A stretch of DNA of 64,000 nucleotides from an uncultured Lachnospiraceae bacterium (GCA_947574135.1 CANPIM010000005.1:1-64000); one strand, 5' to 3'. Shown: positions 15,582-23,760, counted from the first letter of the stretch. The notes: generated by a model not told the origin, from the sequence alone. Made by a program: numbers and translations.

Positions 15582-16718
15582 CTACAAAAGTCTTGAGACC
15601 AAATCGATGACCAGCCCGCCGGCCACCACGGAGGCGATCTGCCCGGATACGTTGGCCCCGGCTGCGTGCATAAGGATAATATTGCCCGGCTCCTCCTCCT
15701 GGGCCATTTTCTGGACTACCCGGGAGGACATGGGAAAGGCTGAGATACCTGCTGCCCCTATCATGGGGTTTATTTTATTTTTCCGGAACAGATTCAAAAG
15801 CTTGGCAAAGAGCACGCCGCCCATGGTGTCAAATACAAAGGCCAGAAGGCCCACTCCCATTATCAGCAGGGTATTCACGTTTACAAAGGCCTCCGCCTGC
15901 ATGCTGAAGGAAATAGTGATCCCCAGAAACAGGGTAATCAGATTGGCCAGCACATTCTGGGCCGTGTCCGACAAGGTTCCCAAGACTCCGCATTCCCGGA
16001 TAAGATTTCCGAACATCAAAAAGCCCACCAGGGCCACGGAGGAGGGCGCAATAAGCCCCACAATAAAGGTGACAGCTATGGGAAATAGGATCCGCATGCT
16101 CCTGGACACCTGGCCCGGCTTATACTCCATACGGATTTTCCGCTCTCTTTTCGTGGTTACCAGCCGAATGGCAAAGGGCTGCACAATGGGCACCAGAGCC
16201 ATATAGGAGTAGGCTGCCACCGCTATGGCTCCCACGTATTTGGAATGCAGGATCTGGGAGACCAGAATAGAGGTGGGTCCGTCCGCCGCGCCGATAATGC
16301 CGATAGCCGCCGCATCCCGAAGATCAAAGCCCATAAGGGTAGCCGCTGAGATGGCGAAAAAAATGCCGAACTGGGCCGCCGCCCCAAACAGAAACATCAC
16401 TGGCTGAGACAACAGGGGGCCAAAGTCTATCATGGCTCCGATTCCGATAAACAGCAGAATGGGCAGAGCCTCCGAGGCCTCAATTCCCACTTCAAACAAC
16501 CACTCTATGACCCCTGTGGTCTCTCCCACGCCCTCCAATACCTGGTTTAATACCCCGGACTGGGGCAGGTTTACCAGAATGGCGCCAAAGCCCATGGGCA
16601 GCAGAAGCGCCGGCTCATAATTCTTCTTAATGGCCAGCCAAATCAGCAGAACTCCCACTCCATACATTACCAGCTGCTGCCAGGTGATTGACAGAAGCCC
16701 CTCCAATAAAAAATTCAT
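15582..16718 (-). CDS. oadB: OadB-like sodium-translocating decarboxylase beta subunit, stand-alone
   Basis: A 378-residue polytopic protein of the OadB/GcdB/MmdB family, the sodium-pumping subunit of biotin-dependent decarboxylases. It keeps the essential aspartate motif GAADGPTSILVS (D146) and the second conserved helix NPMIGAAGISAFPMSSRVVQ, with Asn, Ser and Arg in place, so the ion path looks intact. No carboxyltransferase or biotin-carrier gene is nearby; only a 41-aa peptide follows. It sits downstream of a yybP-ykoY-type manganese riboswitch and terminator. The start at 16718 follows AAGAGGAGAG; an upstream extension (MSGGG...) is basic and unlikely. Either it serves a decarboxylase encoded elsewhere or it works alone as a cation transporter. 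Confidence 0.9.
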   Translation of the reverse strand: MNFLLEGLLSITWQQLVMYGVGVLLIWLAIKKNYEPALLLPMGFGAILVNLPQSGVLNQVLEGVGETTGVIEWLFEVGIEASEALPILLFIGIGAMIDFGPLLSQPVMFLFGAAAQFGIFFAISAATLMGFDLRDAAAIGIIGAADGPTSILVSQILHSKYVGAIAVAAYSYMALVPIVQPFAIRLVTTKRERKIRMEYKPGQVSRSMRILFPIAVTFIVGLIAPSSVALVGFLMFGNLIRECGVLGTLSDTAQNVLANLITLFLGITISFSMQAEAFVNVNTLLIMGVGLLAFVFDTMGGVLFAKLLNLFRKNKINPMIGAAGISAFPMSSRVVQKMAQEEEPGNIILMHAAGANVSGQIASVVAGGLVIDLVSRLL

Positions 16719-16850
16719 GGTGTCTCTCCTCTTTCTCTTGTTTCTTCCTCCCCCGGACAAAGGTCCGGCGGATCCTATCCGGCTTTACGTATCAGACGGG
16801 GACGCGCATCCCCCGGAGGGCTCTTGCTTTACAGGATGCCATTTCCTGTA

Positions 16851-16920
16851 AAACAAAAAAGACTCTTCCGCAAGCAGGCCAAAAAGACCCTGGTCTCTTT
16901 GAACCTCTGCGGAAAAGTCT
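16851..16920 (-). terminator. Riboswitch-controlled intrinsic terminator
   Basis: AGACTTTTCCGCA (16908-16920, minus sense) pairs with TGCGGAAGAGTCT (16860-16872), and TTTTTTGTTT follows. The 5' arm is the same stretch that closes the P1 stem of the aptamer (GCGAGACUUUUCC), so the two folds exclude each other. Metal binding, by holding P1, would let transcription read through into oadB (an ON switch), as in other members of the class. A smaller AGACC/GGTCT hairpin lies within the loop. Confidence 0.75.
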
Positions 16921-17030
16921 CGCTGATTTCCTGAATATCCCGGGCCTGTCTATGTCAAACACAAATGAATGTCATGAACAAGCCGTACTGACGAAATATC
17001 CAACGCATACGCGCCAGCTACTCCCTTCTC
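16911..17030 (-). ncRNA. yybP-ykoY-type manganese riboswitch aptamer
   Basis: Read on the minus strand the element starts AGAAGGGAGUAGC (17017-17029), has UUUCGUCAGUACGGC in the first internal loop, then GUUUGACAU and finally AGCGAGACUUUUCC (to 16911). The class consensus is GGGGAGUAGC ... UCGUCAxUxCG ... GUUGACAU ... AGCAAGACCUUUCC, so all four conserved blocks appear in order with normal spacing. The class senses Mn2+. A promoter lies immediately upstream and a mutually exclusive terminator immediately downstream; the next gene is the OadB-like pump subunit. Confidence 0.78.
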
Positions 17031-17038
17031 TCTCCCTT

Positions 17039-17067
17039 ATACTAACAAAAAACCTTCTCTATGGCAA
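17039..17067 (-). promoter_or_regulatory. Promoter (TTGCCA-17-TAGTAT) of the riboswitch-oadB transcript
   Basis: TTGCCA (17062-17067) and TAGTAT (17039-17044) on the minus strand, 17 bases apart. Transcription would start near 17032, directly at the 5' end of the aptamer, which shows the riboswitch transcript is separate from the MATE gene upstream. Confidence 0.65.
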
Positions 17068-17082
17068 GCTATTTTTTGTTTT

Positions 17083-18474
17083 TTATCCCTGGGTGACCAC
17101 AATGTTTTGCAGCCAGATCCCTTTCTTTACCAGCACAAAGCCGATGATGCACTTGATAATCTCCACCAGCTGGCAGGACAGATACAGGGGCACAATAGGC
17201 AAACCGGTATACCGGCTTAGGATATAGGCCATGGGGATGCTTACCACCCAGATAAACACACTGTCAAACACAAAGGTAATAATGGTCTTTCCGCCGGATC
17301 GCAGGGTGAAATAGGCCGCATGCATAAAGGCCTGCAAGGGCATACACAGAGCTGCAATGCAGATGAGCTCCGTAGCCAGGCTCCGCACAGAGTCCGTGGT
17401 CACATAAAGCTCCGGGAACAGAGGCGACACCCCTGCCATCAAAAGGCCGATAAGCACGCAGCTGAACACGGAAAAAGCGATAAGCTTGTGATCCGTATCC
17501 CGGGCCTCCTCCATTTTCCCCGCTCCCAAAAGCTGTCCCACAATAATGGAAATGGCATTTCCCATGGAGATAAACACCACATTAAACACGTTGGCAATGG
17601 TATTGCATATATTCAAGGCCGCGATGGCCACCAGCCCCCGCATAGAATAGCACTGGGTAAGGGTGGCCATTCCGGCCGCCCACAGCATCTCGTTTAGCAT
17701 CAGGGGCGTACCCTTCCAGATAATCTGCTGCACCAGCTTTTTGGGAATGGAAAACCGCCGGTACAGGCCCACGGCAAAGGGATTTTTCTCCTTGTGCCGG
17801 TGAGTCCACACCATGATAATGGCACACTCTACAAAACGGGAAATCACGGTGGCTATGGCCGCTCCCACTACCCCAAGCTCCGGAAAGCCACATTTTCCAA
17901 AAATCAGCAGATAGTTTCCTGTGAGATTGACGGCCACTGCAATAAGCCCCGCCTTCATGGGAAGCATGGTCTCCCCGGTTTCCCTTAAGGTGCTGGCATA
18001 GATCTGGATAATGGCAAAGGGAATCAGCTGGGGCAAAAGCGCCGCCAGATAGGTCTTTCCATAGGCCAGCGTCCGGGTCACATCCCCCACATCTCCTCCG
18101 TCATGGAGATAGAATTGAATAAGCGTATCTCCCATTCCAAGGAAGATTCCCATGCCCAGGAGGGAAATCACAAGGCCTGCCACAAGCTTAAACCGCATGG
18201 TATCCCGCACGCCCTTATAGTCCCCGCACCCAAAATACTGAGCGCCAAAAATACCGGCGCCGGAAATGGCACCGAAAATACTGATATTGAAAACGAAAAT
18301 CAACTGATTCACAATGGCCACACCAGACATTTGTTCCGTGCCTACCCGCCCCACCATGATGTTGTCCAGCAGACTTACAAAGTTTGTAATTCCATTCTGC
18401 ACCATAATCGGGACTGCCACCAAAAGCACCATTCTGTAAAACGCACGGTTTCCAATTAAACGCCTTACCTTCAT
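17083..18474 (-). CDS. MATE family efflux transporter
   Basis: A 463-residue transporter with 12 predicted helices, in two homologous halves: VLLVAVPIMVQNGITNFVSLLDNIMVGRVG opens the first and LVQQIIWKGTPLMLNEMLWAAGMATLTQCYSMRG the second. The family motifs (GVAIVNQL; GAGIFGAQYFGCGD; TLRETGETMLPMKAG) are present. MATE proteins expel drugs or metabolites in exchange for Na+ or H+; the substrate is unknown. It has its own promoter at 18543-18571 and ends 16 bases before the promoter of the riboswitch transcript. Confidence 0.93.
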   Translation of the reverse strand: MKVRRLIGNRAFYRMVLLVAVPIMVQNGITNFVSLLDNIMVGRVGTEQMSGVAIVNQLIFVFNISIFGAISGAGIFGAQYFGCGDYKGVRDTMRFKLVAGLVISLLGMGIFLGMGDTLIQFYLHDGGDVGDVTRTLAYGKTYLAALLPQLIPFAIIQIYASTLRETGETMLPMKAGLIAVAVNLTGNYLLIFGKCGFPELGVVGAAIATVISRFVECAIIMVWTHRHKEKNPFAVGLYRRFSIPKKLVQQIIWKGTPLMLNEMLWAAGMATLTQCYSMRGLVAIAALNICNTIANVFNVVFISMGNAISIIVGQLLGAGKMEEARDTDHKLIAFSVFSCVLIGLLMAGVSPLFPELYVTTDSVRSLATELICIAALCMPLQAFMHAAYFTLRSGGKTIITFVFDSVFIWVVSIPMAYILSRYTGLPIVPLYLSCQLVEIIKCIIGFVLVKKGIWLQNIVVTQG

Positions 18475-18542
18475 CTCTCTACCTCTTTACTTCCTGTCTC
18501 TACTGCTTTTTCCTTGTCCTAATTAATAGTAGCGTATCGTCT

Positions 18543-18571
18543 ATTATACGTGCTGCCAGGTATGAATGCAA
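18543..18571 (-). promoter_or_regulatory. Promoter (TTGCAT-17-TATAAT) of the MATE gene
   Basis: TTGCAT (18566-18571) and TATAAT (18543-18548), 17 bases apart on the minus strand; start near 18536, giving a leader of about 60 bases before the ATG at 18474. Confidence 0.75.
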
Positions 18572-18647
18572 TCTCTTTTTAGGCAAAATTAGATCTTTTT
18601 ATCTGTCCCTCCTGATTCTTTGGAAAATCCGGCTGGCGCCCTCTCTC

Positions 18648-19880
18648 CTACTCCTCCTTTTCCTGCTGCTCCCCCTCCAAATCCTCTGTGAGAAGCCGGG
18701 TCACCGCGTATACCGTCTGGCCCTTATACAAAAGCCGAGACCAGCCGTTGCTGCCCTTTCCCGTGCGCAGGGCAATCTCTCCGTTCCTCAGCTGTGTCAC
18801 AATATTTTCCGGGTCATTCTGATCCATCCGTTGCCGCAGGTTTATCTCGTCTATGGCTGTCACCTGCTCCTGCACCTCCTCAAAGGTCACTCCAATCTCC
18901 GGGTGGGGCTCCACTGGCCGGGCAGAGCCCTCCTCTCTGGGCCGGGCCGGGGAATCATAGCCCATATACGCCACGTTCAAATCCACCACGGTTTTGATCC
19001 CCGGCACTCTTCCCTGGTCCGAATACTGCCACATGGCATAGCTTCCGGAGTAGTCAAGCTTTTCTCCCTCCGGATAGGAGGTTTCCGAATAGTAAGCCAC
19101 CCACATGCGGTATCGTTCCTCCAGCTCCTCCGTATTCCAGAGATAGTCATTCTCCAGCTCGCTGCGGGCTCCGTAAAACATCCCCGTATAGCCCTGCCTC
19201 TCCACCTCATCCAAAAATACCCGGGCCAGCCGGGAGCGCTCCTCCCGGGTCATGTCGTACTGCCGGCTGGATGCATTCTGAAAGCCCTCACAGTTGTATA
19301 CAACCGGATAGGTAATGGGATAGCCGGCCAGGAGCTCACACACCCACTGGGCTTCCTCCCGGGCCTCCTCCTCCGAAACGGCCGTGGAAAAGAAATAGGC
19401 CCCCAGGTAAACCCCATACTTGGATGCCTCCTGAAGATTGTACCGGGCGCACCGATCTTCCACCAGCTCTCCGCTCACAGAGCGCCGGTAGCCCACCCGC
19501 ACCATGGCAAAGTCCACGCTCCCTGCCGTTTCCTCCCAGTCGATAATCTCCTGGTGCTCAGAGACATCAATGCCCAGGACCTCTCTCCTCGTCTCGCCGG
19601 GTACAGACCTGACTCCTGGAGGCCTTTCCTGGGCCATTTGCACAGACGGGTCTAATGGACTCTCCTGCTGGTTTTCTTTCATGATAGAAATATCAAATTT
19701 TTCCAGATGATTTGGCTCCTTCTGGATGGCTGAAGCCTGCATGTCTTTCTCCGCCCCATGCTGACCAACAGTCAAAAACACTCCTGTTCCAAAAAGGAGC
19801 GCTGCTATGATAAATGGCCGGATGTTTCTTTTTTTTGTGGCCTGTTCATTCTCTGTTTTTTCTGTCTCTGATCTTTTCAC
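18648..19880 (-). CDS. GH25-type lysozyme-like protein with N-terminal anchor and SH3-like tail
   Basis: About 410 residues: a basic N terminus, a membrane anchor (IRPFIIAALLFGTGVFLTVG), a linker, a GH25 domain beginning VLGIDVSEHQEIIDWEE, and a C-terminal SH3-like segment (NGWSRLLYKGQTVYAVTRLL). GH25 enzymes cleave the MurNAc-GlcNAc bond of peptidoglycan. The first catalytic Asp (GIDVS) is there, but the D-x-E pair reads YNCEG, with Asn for Asp, so activity may be reduced or absent. The TTG at 19961 is unlikely as start because a promoter (19933-19961) covers it; a GTG at 19880 follows AAGGGC. The exact start remains uncertain. Confidence 0.82.
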   Translation of the reverse strand: MKRSETEKTENEQATKKRNIRPFIIAALLFGTGVFLTVGQHGAEKDMQASAIQKEPNHLEKFDISIMKENQQESPLDPSVQMAQERPPGVRSVPGETRREVLGIDVSEHQEIIDWEETAGSVDFAMVRVGYRRSVSGELVEDRCARYNLQEASKYGVYLGAYFFSTAVSEEEAREEAQWVCELLAGYPITYPVVYNCEGFQNASSRQYDMTREERSRLARVFLDEVERQGYTGMFYGARSELENDYLWNTEELEERYRMWVAYYSETSYPEGEKLDYSGSYAMWQYSDQGRVPGIKTVVDLNVAYMGYDSPARPREEGSARPVEPHPEIGVTFEEVQEQVTAIDEINLRQRMDQNDPENIVTQLRNGEIALRTGKGSNGWSRLLYKGQTVYAVTRLLTEDLEGEQQEKEE

Positions 19881-19932
19881 TCTGTAAGCCCTTACGTTTA
19901 TCTTATGCCTCTTCCCCTGGATACCTGATTTT

Positions 19933-19961
19933 ATTATATCCTTTTCTCTGTAAGGGCTCAA
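19933..19961 (-). promoter_or_regulatory. Promoter (TTGAGC-17-TATAAT) of the GH25 gene
   Basis: On the minus strand TTGAGC (19956-19961) and TATAAT (19933-19938) are 17 bases apart. It places the transcript start near 19926 and argues for the downstream GTG start. Confidence 0.6.
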
Positions 19962-20040
19962 TCATTTTCATGGGAATTTTGCAAAATACTTGTAATAAAC
20001 CTCTCTCCCCTTGTCTCAGGCTCCCGTAGCCATCCTCCCT

Positions 20041-20826
20041 CTAGGCTATGCCCTTCCTGCAATATTCCCAATAGGCAATCCCGATTCCCACTCCTGCAAA
20101 GCCCATGCCCAACAGAACCATTCCCACATGAAGGCTCCCGTCCGCAATAATATCCGCACCCTCTGCGTATCCAAAGGGTGTAATATACTTGAGAAATTCC
20201 GCCTGCTCCGAAATATTGGCCACAAGATTGAGAAAATACAGGCTCACAGCCACCCCAAGTCCCAAGCCCAGGCCGCTCCGCCGCAGAAAGGCAGAGATTC
20301 CAAAGCAGATACCCGCCAACTCCACCTGCACCAAAAAACAGGCCAGATGTAAGAGCCCAAAGCTTCTCCAGGAAATCTCCTCTCCAATCAAAGCTATGGA
20401 GCACACCGACATAAGAAACACCGACACATTCAACAAAAGGATCTGAAGCATAACAGCCCAAAGCTTCTGGCTCACCACCCAGCTTCTATCCACCGGATGG
20501 GTCAACAAAAATTCGGCGGTTCCCTCACGCTCCTCCTTGGCCAGGATGCCTGTCCCCAAAAGGGCTGCAAAAAATGCCCCGCCAATACCCAAAATATTTC
20601 CGCACTCCACAGCATAAAAGCCTTCTAGGGTTCCAAAGTTCAGGCGATCCATACCAAAGGCCGCCGTAAATGCTCCCATAGAGGAGAACATGTCATTGAC
20701 ACCCTCCATCTCTCCCTCCATCTCCGGAAACATAAGCACGCAGATCACAATAAAAAAGCCTATGGCCGCCGTCCAGATGGCAAAGGATTTCCATCCCTGG
20801 CTCCACTCATGGCGAATAAGGGTCAT
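20041..20826 (-). CDS. ABC-2 type transporter permease
   Basis: A 261-residue membrane protein with six hydrophobic segments, arranged as in ABC-2 permeases: a cytoplasmic start (TLIRHEWSQGWKSFAIWTAAIGFFI), the block LGTGILAKEEREGTAEFLLTHPV typical of drug or bacteriocin-type exporters, then helices to the C terminus. It overlaps the ATPase gene by 4 bases, so the pair is translationally coupled and forms one exporter. A TetR gene heads the operon, suggesting induction by the exported compound. Confidence 0.88.
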   Translation of the reverse strand: MTLIRHEWSQGWKSFAIWTAAIGFFIVICVLMFPEMEGEMEGVNDMFSSMGAFTAAFGMDRLNFGTLEGFYAVECGNILGIGGAFFAALLGTGILAKEEREGTAEFLLTHPVDRSWVVSQKLWAVMLQILLLNVSVFLMSVCSIALIGEEISWRSFGLLHLACFLVQVELAGICFGISAFLRRSGLGLGLGVAVSLYFLNLVANISEQAEFLKYITPFGYAEGADIIADGSLHVGMVLLGMGFAGVGIGIAYWEYCRKGIA

Positions 20827-21704
20827 GCCTCCACACCTCCCTCCTCATAATAATGCAAAAAGATCTCCTCCAGATCCGGCTCCGCAATGGAAATATCCCG
20901 GATTCTCCCGGCTCCCAGGGTCTGAAGCAGCTTCCCCAGGTCCCCGCTATACAAAAAATTCGCCGAATCCTTTGTCTCCCGCAGATCCCGAATGCCTTCC
21001 AGATTCCGGAGGCAAACCTCCCCCTGAACAGAAACCCGCTTGGCACTGGTCCGGGAAAGATTTTCCACACTGTCACAGGCGATCATACGCCCCTCCCGGA
21101 TAATGGCCGCCCGGGTACAATTCCTTTGAATCTCCGAGAGCACATGGCTGGACAAAAATATGGTGACACCCTCCCGGTTTCTCTCCTGCAAAATAGCAAA
21201 AAACTCCCGCTGCATAAGCGGGTCCAGGCCGCTGGTGGGCTCGTCCAAAATCAGGAGCTTGGGCCTGTGCTGAAGGGCACAGACAATCCCCACTTTCTTT
21301 CGGTTTCCAAAGGACAGCTCCTCCACCCGACGAGAGGTATCCAGCTGCAGCCGGTCGCAGAGAACCTGAGCCTCCCGGGAGCAATCCGCCTGCCGCAGCC
21401 TGGCGGACAGCTTTAGAAGCTCCCTCACCCGCATACCGGAATAAAACACAGCCTCCGAGGGAAGATAGCCTGTGACGGACAAAACCTGTTTCCTATGTCT
21501 TTGAATATCCCTTCCCAAAACCCGGGCCTCTCCCCCGCTGGGCTTTATCAGCCCCAGCAGAGTGCGGATGGTGGTGGACTTTCCCGCTCCGTTTGGCCCC
21601 ATGAAGCCAAAAAATTCGCCTCTGTGTACCGTAAGGCTCAGGTCCACGATTCCACGATTCCTTCCGTAATATTTGCTCAGCCTCTCCATCTCAATGGCTT
21701 CCAT
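20823..21704 (-). CDS. ABC transporter ATP-binding protein
   Basis: A 293-residue ATPase with Walker A GPNGAGKSTTI (about residue 36), Q-loop region TGYLPSEAVFY, signature LSFGNRKKVG (in place of LSGGQ), Walker B LLILDEPTSGLDPL and switch histidine SSHVLSEI. The LSFGN variant is common in ABC-2 partners of the BcrA/CcmA class. It follows the TetR gene by one base and overlaps the permease start. Confidence 0.93.
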   Translation of the reverse strand: MEAIEMERLSKYYGRNRGIVDLSLTVHRGEFFGFMGPNGAGKSTTIRTLLGLIKPSGGEARVLGRDIQRHRKQVLSVTGYLPSEAVFYSGMRVRELLKLSARLRQADCSREAQVLCDRLQLDTSRRVEELSFGNRKKVGIVCALQHRPKLLILDEPTSGLDPLMQREFFAILQERNREGVTIFLSSHVLSEIQRNCTRAAIIREGRMIACDSVENLSRTSAKRVSVQGEVCLRNLEGIRDLRETKDSANFLYSGDLGKLLQTLGAGRIRDISIAEPDLEEIFLHYYEEGGVEA

Positions 21705-21705
21705 C

Positions 21706-22320
21706 TCAGCCCTCCTTTCGCAGGTAGACCGATTTCCAGAAATCTATAAGCTTCCGAAAATCACGCTCCATTCTGTCCACATCCAAATTCCCTCTCTGGG
21801 CCCATTCCCAGAGATACCCCTCCGTGCTCCAGCACATTTCCCGATACATCATCTCCAAATCCAGGCCCGGTATAAACTGGGCCGGATCGAGGTTTAGCAA
21901 TTCCGTGTTTGCCTGAAAATTTGTATATTTTCCCACGCTTCTTTGAATCTCCAGACAGACCTCCGGATCCTTCTCATAATAAGCCTTCACAGCAAAAAGC
22001 CCCAGTTCCGGATACTGGCGCATAATCCTCGCCTTTGCCAGAACTCCTATATAAAGGGTGTCAAACAAATCTTTCTGCTCATAGCAGCCGCTCTTTCTCA
22101 GCGCCTCCATGGTCATCTGCGCACAGGTCTCCCAGAGAAACAGGTAGAGCTCTTTTTTATTGTGGAAATAGTGAAATAATAAAGACTTGCTGATACCTGC
22201 CTCCTGGGCCACCTCGTTCACCGGACTTTTTCTGTAAGAATTTTTAGAAAACACCCGAAAGCCTGCATTTATAATCCGCTGCTGCTTTTCTGCTGGTAAG
22301 GAAAAAAACTTTTCATTCAT
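21706..22320 (-). CDS. TetR family transcriptional regulator
   Basis: A 204-residue repressor. The N-terminal HTH reads KQQRIINAGFRVFSKNSYRKSPVNEVAQEAGISKSLLFHYFHNKKELYLFL, a textbook TetR DNA-binding domain. The rest is the helical ligand domain. The start at 22320 (MNEKFFS) follows GGAGG by 7 bases; the longer form from 22350 would begin within the operator. It heads an operon with the ABC exporter and probably represses itself through the inverted repeat at 22344-22373. Confidence 0.9.
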   Translation of the reverse strand: MNEKFFSLPAEKQQRIINAGFRVFSKNSYRKSPVNEVAQEAGISKSLLFHYFHNKKELYLFLWETCAQMTMEALRKSGCYEQKDLFDTLYIGVLAKARIMRQYPELGLFAVKAYYEKDPEVCLEIQRSVGKYTNFQANTELLNLDPAQFIPGLDLEMMYREMCWSTEGYLWEWAQRGNLDVDRMERDFRKLIDFWKSVYLRKEG

Positions 22321-22343
22321 AGAGCCGCCTCCATAGACCAATC

Positions 22344-22373
22344 CGGTCAATTTCTATTATATCCCGTTGACCG
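22344..22373 (-). promoter_or_regulatory. Promoter with candidate TetR operator
   Basis: An inverted repeat CGGTCAA / TTGACCG (22344-22350 and 22367-22373, 16 bases apart) flanks the -10 box TATAAT (22356-22361, minus strand). A repressor bound here would block the promoter of the tetR-ABC operon, the usual autoregulatory arrangement. Confidence 0.6.
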
Positions 22374-22471
22374 TTTTTGAGAAGCCCCAGGAGGACTTTT
22401 TCTTCTTTTTCCAGGTGGAAACAGGATTCGTTTGGCTGCGCTTTACTGGCCCCGTCTGTACTTTACTGGCC

Positions 22472-23008
22472 CTAGGCTGGTTGTGCTTTACTGTTTTCCC
22501 GCACATTGGAAAACACCTGTTCCAACAGGGTAATCAATCCCGATACCATGTAATAAAGCTCCACTCCAGCAGGCAGCATGCAGGCAAACCAGCCGTTCAT
22601 AAGCAGCATGGGCAAAAGCACAGGCAGCCCTGCCTTCTGCAGCTTCAGGCCCTTAAAAAATCCCAGATAGGGCATAAGCTGGGGCATCATCTGCACCGCT
22701 ACCGTAACTACCGGCAAAATATAATGGCTGTCCCTCATGAGGAGGGAGGGAATCCAGGGAAGCAGCACACTGCCCACGTCCACCGCTATGGCCAGACGAA
22801 TTCCATTGTACAGAGCCAGCATAAGGGGAAACTGCAAAAGGGAAAGCAGACAGCCCAAGCTTCCCGCTCTCTGTTGCTGCTTATAACGCAGAGGAGCCAG
22901 ACAAAGCCGGATTCCCAGCGTAACGACTACAATAGCAATGCCATAATCCCCACAGATTCCATAGGCCAACACAATAAGCCTGCGGGCGCCTTCATATAAT
23001 ATTGTCAT
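22472..23008 (-). CDS. Short YidC/Oxa1-like membrane protein
   Basis: A 178-residue protein resembling the conserved core of YidC/Oxa1/Alb3 insertases: YGIAIVVVTLGIRLCLAPLRYKQQQ matches the first core helix and the basic loop after it (the conserved arginine R34 is in place). Further helices are FPLMLALYNGIRLAI, MMPQLMPYLGFFKGLKLQKAGLPVLLPMLLMNGW and LPAGVELYYMVSGLITLLEQVF. It lacks the lipoprotein signal of Gram-positive YidC (SpoIIIJ/YqjG) and is about 80 residues short, so it is a paralogue. It overlaps the MerR gene by 4 bases. Confidence 0.7.
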   Translation of the reverse strand: MTILYEGARRLIVLAYGICGDYGIAIVVVTLGIRLCLAPLRYKQQQRAGSLGCLLSLLQFPLMLALYNGIRLAIAVDVGSVLLPWIPSLLMRDSHYILPVVTVAVQMMPQLMPYLGFFKGLKLQKAGLPVLLPMLLMNGWFACMLPAGVELYYMVSGLITLLEQVFSNVRENSKAQPA

Positions 23009-23697
23009 CTCCCGGCGCCCTCCCTGTTCAGATAGGCTCTCTTAGCCCTGCGAAAGCGCCAAAAGCCAACGGCAAAGATTCCAATGACCATCCCGTACAC
23101 TGCCAGGAAGGGAATCCGCAGGGCCTCCTCTCCCCGAAGTACTGAAATGATATGGAGTGCCGGAATAAACAGCACCGCCCCCCACAAGCCCAGGGAAATC
23201 AAGGCTGCTATTCCCGGTCTTTGAAACAGCCAGACCGCCCAGGGCTCCCAGTGAAAGATATGGCCCTCCGTATACTCTGCAATATCCTCCAAAAGCTCCT
23301 CCACCTCTGCAAAGCGCCGGCCCTGCTCTTCCTCCTCATGGACATAGCGCAGGTATTCCTCCAGCCGCTCCTCCAAGGGCCCTTCCTCCCGGAGAACCTG
23401 TTCGCACAGTCCAGCCGCACCCTTTAGCTCCTCTATCTGTGCCTGCAGCTCTATCCTCTGCCGCTCCAAAACCCTGTGTAAATCCGCCTCTCCATGGAGC
23501 AATAGATAAATAGTCTCCACAGAGACTCCCATTTTACGGTACAAAAGAATCTCTTTGATTCGCCGCACATCCTCCTGGGTGTAATCCCGATACCTGCTGT
23601 CCTCCTCCCGCACTGGCATAAGCAAGCCCTTTCGCTCATAGAAACGAATATTGCTCACATTTAATCCTGTAAGACCTGCCACCTCACTGATACGCAT
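23005..23697 (-). CDS. Membrane-anchored MerR family regulator
   Basis: A 230-residue protein with an N-terminal MerR winged helix (MRISEVAGLTGLNVSNIRFYERKGLL ... SRYRDYTQEDVRRIKEI), a dimerising coiled coil (about 75-130) and, unusually, two C-terminal membrane segments (PGIAALISLGLWGAVLFIPALHII and FLAVYGMVIGIFAVGFWRF) with a basic end. A ligand-binding domain is missing, so it may read a membrane signal. It is coupled to the YidC-like gene and transcribed from a MerR-type promoter with an internal palindrome, so it most likely controls itself. Confidence 0.88.
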   Translation of the reverse strand: MRISEVAGLTGLNVSNIRFYERKGLLMPVREEDSRYRDYTQEDVRRIKEILLYRKMGVSVETIYLLLHGEADLHRVLERQRIELQAQIEELKGAAGLCEQVLREEGPLEERLEEYLRYVHEEEEQGRRFAEVEELLEDIAEYTEGHIFHWEPWAVWLFQRPGIAALISLGLWGAVLFIPALHIISVLRGEEALRIPFLAVYGMVIGIFAVGFWRFRRAKRAYLNREGAGR

Positions 23698-23729
23698 ATT
23701 TTTTCAACCCCTTTCTGTGATTTACCTGC

Positions 23730-23760
23730 ACCATACGCCCTGCACCAGGTGCAGAGTCAA
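23730..23760 (-). promoter_or_regulatory. MerR-type promoter with 19-bp spacer and palindromic operator
   Basis: TTGACT (23755-23760) and TATGGT (23730-23735) on the minus strand are 19 bases apart, the overlong spacing that MerR proteins correct by twisting DNA. The spacer holds CTGCACC-T-GGTGCAG, a perfect 7-bp dyad. It lies 33 bases before the merR ATG, so autoactivation is expected. Confidence 0.75.

Noticed and set aside
16795..16845. Short leader peptide (16 codons, MASCKARALRGMRVPV) before oadB
   Set aside because: Its ribosome site is too close to the ATG and the segment is better explained by hairpins; too weak to annotate.
18475..18640. A further riboswitch in the gap upstream of the MATE gene
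   Set aside because: Only a simple promoter and a short unstructured leader are visible.
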